This document shows positions 12,841 to 24,920 of a stretch of 64,000 nucleotides of DNA, piece after piece. Every line of letters begins with the position of its first letter. The first letter of the stretch is position 1. Source of the stretch: Coleophoma eucalyptorum (taxonomy: Eukaryota; Ascomycota; Leotiomycetes; Helotiales; Dermateaceae). The position numbers and the translations under genes are program-made. The notes beneath the pieces are model-generated. The model ran no database searches. It was not told where the DNA came from and saw nothing but the letters and a program-made list of their open reading frames with translations. Location: contig JALRME010000007.1 in assembly GCA_026120035.1 (NCBI GenBank), positions 186,001 through 250,000 on the forward strand, read 5' to 3'.

Positions 12841-15800
12841 ATGCCAGTTCAATTCGAGGAGGCAGAAGTTTGGACAGAGCCAAGTGATGACGGAGAGCTT
12901 GAAAGCTCTATCTCAGAGACAAGCACAGGAACTAACTCGTCATTCACGGAGACGTGGTAAGAATGAATAACCCATAGTTAGTACTATTCCACCCAATAGC
13001 ACCTAATGATGTCCACTGTATAGGGTTTTTTCAGTACATCGACGAGGTTGGATCTTCACTGTGAACGAGAAACCCGCATTGAAATGTCTGAAGAACATCA
13101 ATGTTGTTGAATATGAGTATGAATCTCTCGCGATACTAGGAGACGGACACTATGCAGCAGACCCAATAGTTGAAGCCAGTAGGCTATTAGAAAAAATCCG
13201 GGTTATTCTAAAGCCTGTCAAGGAGGTATATACTTGGTGTTCCTTTCAAAGCCAGCTCTGATATTTTTTTAGAAACTCAAAGACGAAACTCAACCCATCA
13301 TTGTGTTCATAGCTGATGACTTGGGCGGCTTCGTGGTGAAACAGGTACAAGCCGTTCTATATTTTTAAATAATGTGATTGACTGACTTTCTTCAAAGGCC
13401 CTTGTCATTTCATCTCAAGGCTCAGAGTATAGTTCTATTGTGGAGGCTACATGTCTTCTTGTTCGTAATACTAATACAAGAATTCTACAAATGTATGGCT
13501 GATTCTTTGGTAGGTATTTTTTGGAACCCCTCATCGGGTTGCTACAATAGAACGATGGAGCCAAATACTCCCTGCTATCCCTTGGAACCCAAAATATAAA
13601 GACAGTTTAGAACTGTCGTTTGAGAGACTTACGCCAGTCTCTCAGTCTCTCTTAGATATCTCCGGTGCATTCTACTCCATTCAGGGTAGATTCCAAATAA
13701 TCGATTTTTATCAAGACCAGACAAAATCCAAGTCATATGCAATTGTAGGTCAACCACCTCTTTCACTTCTCTAATAACTCATATGAATATGAAATAGATT
13801 GTCAACCAATGGGAGGCTACATTGGATACTTTGCTAGAAAAGCGAATTGAGCGCCAGACGAGCCATGCGACTCTTGGGAGATTCTTAAAAACTGATCTTG
13901 AAGTATGGAATGTGCTCGAGTACGCCATCTTAAATCTGTCTCCCAGTAACAAAAGATCCACGTTCAGCATAATATCTGGGACAGAATATGCTCATATCAG
14001 CGCACTTTTGGAGCGCACCCCCCTTCAACAAGAAACTGGTCCAGGGACTTCGGTTCCAGAAAGACTTGGGACTTTGTCTGATAGCATACTGACCTGGATT
14101 TCAGCCCAGGAAAAATTCCGCTCATGGATAGAAAACCCATCTGATCCAGCAGTTCTTTTTATGCATGAGGCGAAGGACTTAAACAAAGTAGCCCTTGCCA
14201 ACCTCGTGACGACATCATCCAAGTGTCTCTCTCCAGAATTACTGCTTCTCTCTTTCGATTTCAGCATAGAAACTCAGCAATACCGTAATATTTCACAGCT
14301 TAGCCTATCTCTAATCCGCCAACTTTCGGAAGGCGTGTCAGATACTCGCAACTTTGATCACTACAACACTCATCTGATAGGTTCCACGTGGACTGGGGGC
14401 CAGCTTTGGGGTTTATTTCGATCAATGATCTCCGCTTCTTTAGACCGTCAAATCATCTGTATAATCAACGCATTCAATGAATGCGAGCTTTCGAGCATAT
14501 GGTTTCTCGAGAATTTAGTGCATATGAGCAACGGCCTAGATTTTGTCTTCAAATTCCTGGTCACAGCTGATCGGCATTTTGATCCACCAACTGATCTGCG
14601 GCTTGATTGGATCGAAATGGACCTCTCTGACTCACTACCCAGAGATGAAGGTGATTTTGAGTCGATAGCAGATGTGATACTTCAAAGTTCGGCTCTCAAA
14701 ACTGCTCGAGAAGCAATTGCCGAGAGAATTCCACAATCCTCAGGAACATCTGTCTTGGGATCTCACATACTGTTACAATATCTGGAAGCAATGAGTACTC
14801 GCTGGCTAGAGAGCCAGCCGTATTTGTTTGCCAGCACTGAGTCCACATACGTGATTGAAACGATATTAGGCAAGATTCCCATTTCGGACAGGAAAATGGC
14901 TCGGCAGGTCTTGATGTGGCTATCTTATGGCCGCCGCGAGCTGCGAATGGAGGAATTGAGTACAATCACAGCATTCTCTAAACCCGGTGTAACAGAGCAC
15001 TTCGAGAGTACACAGCTCATTGCACCAGCCCCTGTTGACGGTCTAGTAGGGCTTGACCAAATGTCGAAGCCTAGTAGCGCAGCAGAAAGCGATACTGAAT
15101 CTCACACATCTAGGAAGTATCCTCATCTTCAGCAATTTGTCGACAGTCTCAATGGGAATTTGCGACTCCTCATCAATATTGAAGAAGAGAGTGTTCGTTT
15201 ATTAGATGACCGTGTAAGGTGGACTGTTAGGCACGCATTACCTTGGGAATGGTATTACCTCGATTGCTCTATAAATGGCGAGATGTGTCGCCAGTGTCTC
15301 TCGTATATATCTCGACCAGAACTACGAGAAGCTCTCAGCCGCCATAATGAGAACAGCGGAAGTGTTGACTTATCTCAAAGGGATGGCAATATTGCTTTCT
15401 TAGAGTATGCTGCAAAATATTGGCCTCAGCACTACCTCCAGTCGGTTCAAGGACGGTCATCGACTACTCTTTTTGCCTGCCCGGAAGTCTCATCAGAAGA
15501 AGAAGACCAGATCGTTTTGGATTTCCTCCAGAATGATAATCTTCTCGATATTTGGGGCGATATTTACTGGCGTCTAGAAACCCCTATCCAGAAGCAACAC
15601 AAGGGCGTACTTACTATGAGTCCTTTGCATATCTCGTGCTATTTTGGTTTTCTGAAGATCGTGGAAAAGCTCATTCCAGATAAGGATGCGAGCGCCAAAA
15701 TATCGGAGCAAAACCTCATTTTGGCCCTCCAAATAGCGTCTCAGAATGGACATGAAGAGGTTATTACATACCTGCTGGGAATTACGAAGCTTCCATCCTC

Positions 15801-18800
15801 GAGCCTTGGACTTTTCATCCTCGAAGCAAGTGAAGGAGGGCATAGAGATCTTGTTTTGGGACTACTGCACCGCTTAGAAAACGCATCCGACCTTGCGCAG
15901 CCCGAGCGCCTTCTCAGTCTATCAGTTGAGAATGGGTATCAAGAGGTTGTTAAGTATCTTCTAGAAACCTTGAGAATTGAGTACAATGATTCCTCAGAAC
16001 AAAACAGTCTTACACCTGTTCATCATGTGTCTAGCCAGGGACACGCTGAGATTATTGAGCTTCTTGGACGCGAACGAGTTCAAGATGCTAGTCAGGACAA
16101 CTGTCTAGTTACTCCATTGCAGCTAGCAGTATTGAAAGGTTATCCCGGTATTATAAAGAAGCTTGTTGGGCTCGGGGCCAAGCCTCACATGTCAGCATCA
16201 GGTTCACCCCTCTTGCTCCACCTGGCAGCAAGAAAAGGTGACTACAAAGTCATGGAAGAGTTACTAAGAACTCAACTTCCATTAAACCATAAGGATGAGA
16301 AAGGCCAAACTGCGCTGCATATTTCTTGCTCACACGGCCTCCTGAAGATCAGTGATATGTTACTCAAGAAGGGAGCAGATCCAAATATACAGGACGATGG
16401 AAATAATACACCGCTTCATCTAGCCGCCAAGACAACTCAAAAACATTTAATCTGGTCTCTCTTACAGAGCGGTACACAAGTGAGAGTTCAGAACAGTGCT
16501 GGTGACACGGCGCTTCATGTGGCATTACGAAGTGGGAATGAAAAAGGCGCCGCTATCCTTCTGAACAAACTTGCGGCTACTAAGCCCAGTGAGAGCACAG
16601 ATAACCCGAAGATGGATATGGAAGACGGTATTCCAGATAATCATAGTAACAGCGGTTCACAAGGGGATGTAGGTGAGATGATAGACGACAATAGCGACAA
16701 TAGCACTCCTTACCACGAGACAGGATTCAGTATTCTGAACGATGATGGGGAGACACCTTTAATACTGGCCCTCGATAATGACATGGACAAGGTGGCAACA
16801 ATGATACTTCTAGCCAGCAAGGAGTACGCAGCCCTTGTTCCACATGGTACACGCCCAAAAGCTTTGAAGAAAGGAGCAGAGAAAGGTTACGCCGACATTG
16901 TTAAACTTCTTTTCGAAATCGAACCTAGGCGCAAAAGGCGTCACGTTCTGCAGCCGACGACTCTTTCAAGACGACGAAAGAGTGTGGAATACCAAGGGTT
17001 CAGAGAACTAGTGCAACCTTCAGGGAGCCTAGATGCTCATAATCGGTATCAAGATCTCGAAGACCGTAGGTTGCCTGAACCTCGCGAGCGTTATTATGAC
17101 CGTGATCGGGACCGTGACCGCTTAGAACCTTTTGATCGTCTTCGCGAGGATTCAACTTTTCGAAGGCATCCAGTTGTTTTTGAAAGACGGGACGCTCCTG
17201 AATACCAATATGATTTAAATGTCTCGGAGAGGGCGCTCATTTCCATCGACGATCCTTCCCTTCCTAGGCGTCGCGAACGTCCTAGATCAGACCTTTCAGT
17301 ACCTCTGCGAAGTATTTTGCGGCTTCCTCGTCCTCCTTATCACCCTCGGCCGGTGTCCTCTGCTCTACTCCATTCCCCTCGCCGTCAATTGAGATTTGAT
17401 AAAGATTACCCCAGTTCTGGCTCTTCCAGCTCAGAGGAGTTCGTGTATACCCGGAGACGAACATCGAGTAGATCGCGCGATTATGGTAGACACACTCGAG
17501 ACCCCCAGGTTAGCACCCGGTCCATGATGGTGCGATCAAGAAATCGTAGTTCAGTTTTAGAACAGGCCATGGCAGACGGGCAATCTTCCGAAAGTGAAAG
17601 CGATTGTGAGGGTTCCGGAATAGCTCTAGACGTTGTTACTGCTGCGTTGGACATAGCATCAACCAATGGACACTCTGGAGTTGTTACAGAAATCTTGAGG
17701 GCCAGACCCCAAATAATGTCCAAGCAAAATTGGTTCACCGAGCCTTTGGCAAGTGCCATAGAGAACGGACATCACGATGTTGTCAAACTTTTGGTTGCAC
17801 CAATCACTTCAAACGTTCGGGCTACTAATGAAGAAAATTTAGGAGATTGCCTGCTGTCAGCATCCAGACTTGGCTATGCACATATCGTGAAAACACTGCT
17901 AGATATCGGCGTAGACATCAATAGCAAGGATGATCACAATAACACAGCTCTCCAGCTGGCCTCGTATTTTCGAAAACCAAAGGTCGTACGATTGCTTTTA
18001 ATTCGAAAAGCAGACTTGAAGCTAGTAGATGATAGCGGAAGCTCAGCACTCTCAGATGCGGCATATCGAAACTCTGAAGAGGCGTTAGAATTGCTTCTTG
18101 AAGCTGGATCTAATACGGAGACTCACAACGAGGCTGGACAGACACCTCTGATGAGAGCAGTCCAGAATGGTCATGAGAGGATCGTGAAACTCCTTTTGGA
18201 GGCAGGAGCTGATATTGAAGCGAGAGACAAAAGTGGAGAGACGCCTTTGCTGAGAGCTACAAAATTGCACTATGCTGCTGCTGACAAACTTGTTCTTTGG
18301 ACTGGTATACAACAAAAAAAAGAAAAGTTGGCTGGTAAACTCAATGAATATGAGACGGGACATTGGATTTGGAATGCACTCACGAATGCGGTGCTCAAAG
18401 AGGATGAGCAACTTGTGGAATTTCTCATCGATAATATAGCCTATTTCAACCCCGAAGAAAATGACAATGCAAACGGCACAATACTTCATAAAGCTATTGA
18501 TACTGGTGGGCCCAGGATCCATATAGCAAAGATGATTCTCAAGAATGGTATCTCGGCAGTCTTGAAGAAAATTACCGATGCTCAAGGGCGTCTCCCTTTA
18601 CATATTGCAGCGCGAAGTAATAATTTAGAACTGATAGAGTTGGCTTGTCCAACTGGAAGAGATTCTGATTTCGATAGTACGGACAAACAACTTCGTACAC
18701 CACTCCATTTCGCAGCTGCGAGTGGAGCCATTTCCATAATCATAGAAATCAGGAATATTCTAAAAAGGCAATCAAAAGAGTTTTACGGGCTTGAAGACAT

Positions 18801-19401
18801 CGATGGATGGACACCACTACATTGGGCGTTTCGGCAAGGAGACCTGGAGGCTGTAAAACTGCTTGCGCAGAGCGAGGCAGATCTGGATCAGAAGTGTCAT
18901 CATGGTTGGACACCTAGACGCATTGCCTTCTTTCATCAAAATGGAGATATGGTCGATGACCTTATCTCAACTTTCCGGGAGGCTGAACGAGATTGTCAGC
19001 CCGATACGCTAGAGTCGAGGGAGGAAAGGGAGCATTCTGACTTTCTTGAGACCTCACAGTCAACTAATAGCACGGATGAAACGGGCTCGTATGTAATGTC
19101 GGCTCCCATAGAGGAAGCTGAGAAACTTCTTTCACTCTATCGAGCGAGGCTGCATCCTGGATATGAATGTGACGGCTGTGGTTGTGTAAGTCCCCTCTTT
19201 CCAGTCCGTGTATTTTGGGAGATTGAACTGGGGCAATGGAAAGAAAATTTTTGCTGATTTAGGCCAAATCAGAAAATATATGGCGAACGATATCACTGCA
19301 AAATATGTTTTGATTGGGATTTCTGCTTCAAATGCTTCTGGACTGCAACGAATACACACTATCCTGACAATCCACACGAATTCGAAATTGAGCTGGTCTG
19401 A
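12841..19401 (+). CDS. Degenerate lipase-like/NACHT-like protein with ankyrin repeats and ZZ finger
   Basis: Predicted 2066-aa STAND/NLR-like protein. Exons are 12841-12956, 13024-13225, 13273-13344, 13398-13460, 13514-13744, 13798-19185 and 19273-19401. Residues 1-228 match the alpha/beta-hydrolase domain seen at the N-terminus of fungal NLRs (FFGTPHR at 153-159), but the nucleophile elbow reads ADDLGG where HSLGG is usual. About 300-600 resembles a NACHT-type NTPase; the P-loop position reads HEAKDLNKV (351-359) and Walker B reads NAFNEC (452-457). Ankyrin repeats run about 834-1270 and 1509-1950, separated by an Arg/Asp/Ser-rich insert. A ZZ zinc finger closes the protein (CDGC ... YHCKIC ... 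DFCFKC), restored by the last 87-nt intron. Hydrolase and ATPase activity look lost. A scaffold or sensor role is inference. Confidence 0.85.
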
Positions 19402-19410
19402 GAGCAGATC

Positions 19411-20403
19411 CTAATTCGTGGTATCACCATCCTCTTCGTTTTTTTCTGCTACAGTCTTTATAACTGGTATGCAGTCAGGCTTGGGAGCGAACAGGGAGAT
19501 CTTGATTGAAGGCTTACCATCAGCAGCCCCAGATAAAATGTTGCTGGAAAGAACTACGCTAATGTCTTCCAAATTCTTTTCTTTGAGATTTTCTATATCG
19601 ACATCGAACAATGGGGAAGGACTATCTTTTCGTTCGGGGTCGAATATTACCGGATCCACAGCCGGTATCTTTCTTTTGCCGAACAAGTCCTTGATTCCCT
19701 CTTCGATGGTTGTAATCACGTCAACCTTGGCATTTATTGTGACCATAGCTGTAAATCTTCGTCCCTTGGCAAGCTTAGGACGCAGAAGCAGTACGGCAGC
19801 TCTCATGAACGTCGGAACACCATCGTTTGTCGATGTATTTTCCTGCAACACCCACTCGGCAGCATTCTTACGACCACCTGGTCTGCCCCGGGTACGCTTA
19901 CTCCCAACCAACACAGCAGCATTACGCTTTTCTAGCGTTTCTGATACCTCATATGCATATCCTGCTGTCAAGTTCACCCCAAATGCGCCGCCTCCTCCTG
20001 TCACATTTGTTGTCCGCTTCACCTTCTGCACTTTCGTGGTTGGAAATAGCAGAAAATATCCGCCACGACCAGAGGGAAAGAATGAAATCTTCTTGACTTC
20101 TGGATCATACTCTGCACCCAAGTTCTGCTCATCCACAAAGATGACAGATATGTTAGCCTGAACAAATCTCCTCGCATGCTTGTTCGGCTGGAACGAAAAG
20201 TCGAACACAACTAGAGATGCTTCGCTGGTTGAGTCCGCTTCGTACTGACCGTGAATTACAGGAAGTAGCTCGCAGCCAATAAACAGATCTTCACCGCGCT
20301 CAATAACGACGTCGCGTTCAATCTCGTTGCCGAGGTTTTGTTGACGGAAGTTGGCGCCATCATCATCTGGCTCGCCGAGTAGTATGTCGAAGGAACGAGA
20401 CAT
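19411..20403 (-). CDS. Protein of unknown family, 330 aa
   Basis: Uninterrupted reading frame of 330 aa starting MSRSFDILLGEPDDDG; an in-frame extension to 20511 exists but lacks coding character. I do not recognise the family. It has no signal peptide, membrane segment or zinc site. Composition suggests a mostly beta fold, with alternating hydrophobic stretches such as ASLVVFDFSF and FMRAAVLLLRPKL, a glycine-rich loop (TGGGGAFGV) and a basic patch (GSKRTRGRPGGRK). Its stop codon lies only 9 bp from the stop of the ankyrin/ZZ gene, tail to tail. It is divergent from the ankyrin-protease gene. Position suggests a link with these neighbours, but that is inference. The long antisense frame (19418-20161) is its shadow. 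Confidence 0.75.
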   Translation of the reverse strand: MSRSFDILLGEPDDDGANFRQQNLGNEIERDVVIERGEDLFIGCELLPVIHGQYEADSTSEASLVVFDFSFQPNKHARRFVQANISVIFVDEQNLGAEYDPEVKKISFFPSGRGGYFLLFPTTKVQKVKRTTNVTGGGGAFGVNLTAGYAYEVSETLEKRNAAVLVGSKRTRGRPGGRKNAAEWVLQENTSTNDGVPTFMRAAVLLLRPKLAKGRRFTAMVTINAKVDVITTIEEGIKDLFGKRKIPAVDPVIFDPERKDSPSPLFDVDIENLKEKNLEDISVVLSSNILSGAADGKPSIKISLFAPKPDCIPVIKTVAEKNEEDGDTTN

Positions 20404-21030
20404 AGTCAAATTCCTGGTAGCGGTTGAGTTACAAAATATCGAATTTGATATGATTAATAGTCTATTATCGACTTTGGACCGAAATTTTCCTTCGTTAAGT
20501 GACCGGCGCACATAAAGGCTTTTGAAGTGTAGTCTTTTCTCAGTTCTTCCCTCACACCCTCTTTTTCAATAAAGTACTCCGTAGAACATGCATGGGATAA
20601 ATACATTTTGCACTGAGTTTCAGCCACGCCACAACCATGCAAGAGAGGTCTCGTGGAGGTAGGTGACAACTGGAACGGTAAAGTTGACCCAAGCCTCCCA
20701 TGCATTGTCAGCCATAAATCATGAGCCTCATCCGCTATTGGTCTTGACTTTGATGCGAGTTTTCGAGTATTCATTTATACTAGTTTCATAGGCTGTCAGG
20801 GTTGCAAGTTGACCAGTCAAAAGGCGAATTCCGCAGAAGCTGCATGCAACCTGATAACACCTCTTCTTCGGCATCAGAATTTTTGCGATTGGATTGCAGA
20901 TTCCACAACACCCTGAACAGCCTTGTGCAACTTCTGTCTCGACAATCCACTTTGAATATTATTTGTGGCTCGGCTGAGTTGATCTTCTTCACTAAACATT
21001 ATCTACTGTCTGGCCGTTCTTGGGAAAGCC
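20404..21030. promoter_or_regulatory. Divergent promoter region
   Basis: A 627-bp gap between the start codons of the unknown-family gene (-) and the ankyrin-subtilisin gene (+). It presumably drives both. I found no conserved site I can name. Confidence 0.45.
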
Positions 21031-24000
21031 ATGGTATCAACAAGGAGAGACCCAGCGGTCTCAGACCAGCAGCCCCCATCTCCACAAACCCTCTTTAGAA
21101 AAAATCAAGAGGGCTCACCTAGGCGATCTGGTTCTCGAGAAGACAGTAACCGGCATCTGGCAAAATATGGCAATACGAGACGCAGTGCGCGGAACAGACG
21201 AGGAAATCGCCTAAACCAGGAGCTAGATTCGGATTCTCCTCAAGAAGATGTTCCAGATGAAGCGGGAGATAGTTCAATACCGAGCGTCTATGAAGTTCGT
21301 CTTATCCTATTCAAAGAAGTGGAAAGAGGAGAATTTGACCCGGCTTCCGAAAGCTCTGAGAACCGGATCAGGAGCCTCCTTCATGGCTCTGAGCATGAGC
21401 CAGAAACACTACTCCACCAAATGGTCGAATACTTGAGACAGAATCAAGCACCGGCAAGCATTGAAGGTAATGTGACTATTAATGGTTCTGTAGAATGAAA
21501 GCTGATCCCAATGGAGAGCTTAAAAAGCTTGCAAAGATTTCCTTAATTCTTGAACCTAGTTTGTTGAAGGAGACAATGTTTAAGACCGACCTTACACCTC
21601 TGCAATGTGCACTTGAGAAGAAGAGTAGTACTCTAGAGAAGTTCGCCCAATTTCTATGTGAGGTGGCAGCAAATTTGGATGTGCCTGGGAGCAAGATGAA
21701 TGCATGTCAAGAAGCCATACATGTCAAGAGAGCTGGCCAAACTGCTCTCCATTTTGCGATTTCACAACGTTTATACATAAGTCGTTTTCTCGCCGAGGTG
21801 GCTTCAGATGCCACGTTACTGGAGGGGTGTGGACCAAACTCTAATACACCCCTCCATGAAGCCGTAGATTTTGCGAATCTCGGTCAAAAGAGGTGGTGGC
21901 CAAAGCTTGTGGACATACTTGTGGATGAGAAACTAGCGACCGTACTACAGCTGAACAAAAAGGGTCTCTCACCATATCGATATCATCGAATCACAACTGA
22001 AGCAGAAATTTCAAAGAACGGGAAAACCGAGGTTGAGGGAGTAAACGAGATCAAAGCTGGAGTCAAAGATGAAGGCCTCATCAATGACAAGAACTCTCCA
22101 GTGAAAGCCGCATCCTCAACAAAAGGAAGTGAAGAAACAGATGGAAATAGCAAAAAGCCAGATTCGAAAAGTCCAAATAACGTGAAATCGAATTCAAATG
22201 CCGAAACCCCCGAAAAAGCTAAGAAGCCTTCTGAAGTACAAGCCGAACAGCAAAACCAGGCTTATTTAATCCAAGAGCTCCTTATGGAAGAATGCCTTAC
22301 GATTGGAGGTCACAGGGAAGCTTTCACGGGGTTATGGGGCTCTTTTGATGGTATATCCCTCCAAAATTGTTGCGTCTTAAACTGTATTTAAAGCACTTAC
22401 TCACTAACCTTATCTGTCAAATATAGGAAACCCAAGAACGTGGCTCAACCTATTAGCCCATGATGTTGAATTATCGGAAGCTTTTGATAAGAAACTTCAG
22501 TATCGGATTCTTGATCCAGAACTTGGATTTGTAGGAGTTAGGGTTCCGGCTGGTTTGAACACACCGAAAGTACGGGAAGATAAAATTGAGAATCATCTCA
22601 TTGTTAGATTCTTCACCTGGCTCAAGAAAAACAAACATGTTAAGGAGATTTTGAAAGTAGTTGTGAAAGACGACAGCAAAAGTCCATGCAGTGATGAAGT
22701 TATAGAGAAATCATTAAAAGATTTCAATGTTCGATATCTTGATTGGGATCGAGAGGATTTGGGTACTAAGGTAATTGAAGATACCATGGGAGACATCCGG
22801 GGACTGTGGCTTCACTGGAGCGGGAATGATGCTGTGCTTCAAGGATGGGCAGACCAAAATGGTCTTCAAAGACTAAAAGCGGTTTGTCAACTTTCAAATG
22901 ATTACAAGTTGTCATTACTAATTTGCATTTCATAGTTGAGGGGGGTTCACTTGAGCGTTCGACAGGTTCGTATAAACCCTTTGGAGAATCCACGGCATTC
23001 CCGCCTTCTTAACTCTCATGACTAATTGAGGCAGAAATGGGATTCAAGAGAAAGAACAGAAAAAAAGGTAACAGATTTCATGGACCAGCTTTTTGACAAA
23101 CATTGCAATAAACTTACTATCACCGGTGGTGAACTTCCGCAAAGGCATAAAGGTCATGCGAACGGTGATGGGAATCCCAACCCTCCCATGTCCACCCAAA
23201 CCAAGTTAGTAAAGCCCAAACTTTCTACTTGTATCAATACTGATATTTTCTTAGAGGAAATTTATGGTTCGCCAAAATGAGCCCTTTCACAGAGGAGATT
23301 GGTGATTTCAGGAAGGAGATTCCACAAATGTCTCCTGTCAAAGTTGCAATTATCGACGATGGTGTGGATTTCTATGGTCCCTACAAGATTGAAGATGGAA
23401 TATCATTCAACCAACCTCGCGATCCGTACAATGGACCTCCTGAGCCTTTCCCATCCACTTTAGGCCATGGAACAACAATGGCGAAAATCGTGCACAGGGT
23501 GTGCCCATCTGCAAGGCTGTACGTAGCGAAGCTCAATGAAACAGTCGGTCGAAGAAAATTCACAATGAAATATGCTGCAAAGGTATTAAGACGCTAGAAA
23601 GCCCTGATGATGATTACAATACTTACATCTGCAGGCTATTCAATGGGCGGTCGACAGTGGTGTACATATAATTTCCATGAGCTGGACGATCGACAAGGCC
23701 TCTAGTGCCGATATAGCTGCCTTGAAAGAGGCAATAAAAAATGCAACAAAGAAAGAAATTATCATGTTCTGTGCTGCCCGAGATGAAGGAAGAGAGGCTG
23801 CTGACAGACCAGTATATCCATACCATGCTGCACCAGAAACCGCACGGGATGCAGTTATACGCATTGGTGCGACTGACCAATACGGAAAGGAACGGCCTTA
23901 CGTTCCAAAGGAGATTGATTTTCTCCTACCTGGTGTGGCCTTGTCAGATCAACCGATAGTGCTAAAAAATGTCAATAAAGAGCAGCTTAACAGTGGGGAA

Positions 24001-24309
24001 GGAAGCTCTGAAGCAACTGCTCTTGCAGCAGGAGTGGCAGCCCTAGTCATGTTTTGTTTTGGGGCCATACATGGCATTACAGGAATTGATGAAGTCAAAG
24101 GGTCTGCTCGAATGAGGAAGCTCTTTGATGAGTTTTCGTTTGACAATGATCATTTCGTCCATCCCGAACTTTTCCAATCCGCAGCTGAAAAGGCAAAAGC
24201 CGAGAAGGATGCATTGGATTCTGGGGACAAGGAAATAGAAAAGCGAATGATGCTTCTTATTGATTCGTGTCGTGGAGTTCTCAATACCCGGAGGAACAAA
24301 CGAATATAA
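21031..24309 (+). CDS. Ankyrin-containing subtilisin-like (S8) protease
   Basis: About 975 aa. Likely exons are 21031-21466, 21517-22350, 22427-22881, 22936-22965 (30 nt), 23035-23204, 23255-23582 and 23635-24309. The first junction is uncertain. The frame must shift near 21467-21516, and a 50-nt intron with an atypical GAG acceptor fits best; a 35-nt intron ending at 21501 also fits. The N-terminus is basic and disordered. Ankyrin-like segments follow (TALHFAISQ, NTPLHEAVDF), then a lysine-rich linker, then a conserved block with WLHWSGNDAVLQGW. The C-terminal S8 domain keeps the triad: Asp in VAIIDDGVD (about residue 675), His in GHGTT (about 712) and Ser in GEGSSEAT (about 875). No signal peptide, so an intracellular protease. 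Such S8 domains also occur as effector domains of fungal NLRs. A role in incompatibility or immunity is inference. Confidence 0.82.
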
Positions 24310-24920
24310 AGGGGCGCTCACCACTATCCATAGCTCTGTATATGTTGTGATGGCAGGGGAGTGGATAAAGTTTAAACTCTACTGCCGGCTGAGAACAAGG
24401 TTTGGGCGTTGTCAGATAGGCTCATGGTCAATGGGTTTGTAGGCGAGTACCAAAAGCTCGATTAGCAGACAACAACGTAAGGGGAAAGAAAGCATGGTAA
24501 GCGATAACAAATATAGAAAACCACTTAGCAGACTAAAACTTAGTAGATAATAATTAGGAAGTTTTAGCAGTAAAGAAGCACAGAAACGAGGATATAATAA
24601 CATTTACCAGGGGCCTATAATCTCGCCATTTGTAAGCTAAGCGACGAAGGACCCCGGTGTGGAGATCTCACTAGTACTAAGATGGATTGCTATTCGTACC
24701 GCATATATCCGGATTAATTGCAGGGTTTGATGCACTACTATATCGGCGAGGTGCATTTCAAATGCATTTGTGCATGCGTGTAGTTCTCCATTCAGTAGCC
24801 AGAGCCGTTTCCTGTGGTGAGAACCAGTGACACTAGACAGGTGTTACTTCTATAAGAAGCCCGCTACAGCCACATCCACACACACGCTGTGCACACTTAA
24901 TCGCCAAAAACTTGGCGAAG
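24310..24920. promoter_or_regulatory. Intergenic / promoter of methyltransferase
   Basis: About 600 bp. No gene, RNA or repeat that I can support. Confidence 0.45.

Noticed and set aside
19418..20161. 247-codon plus-strand frame
   Set aside because: Exact antisense of the 330-aa minus-strand gene; low-complexity translation.
21495..22391. Separate gene starting at the ATG overlapping a TGA
   Set aside because: Protein continuity and splicing downstream indicate one gene; overlap kept as a finding.
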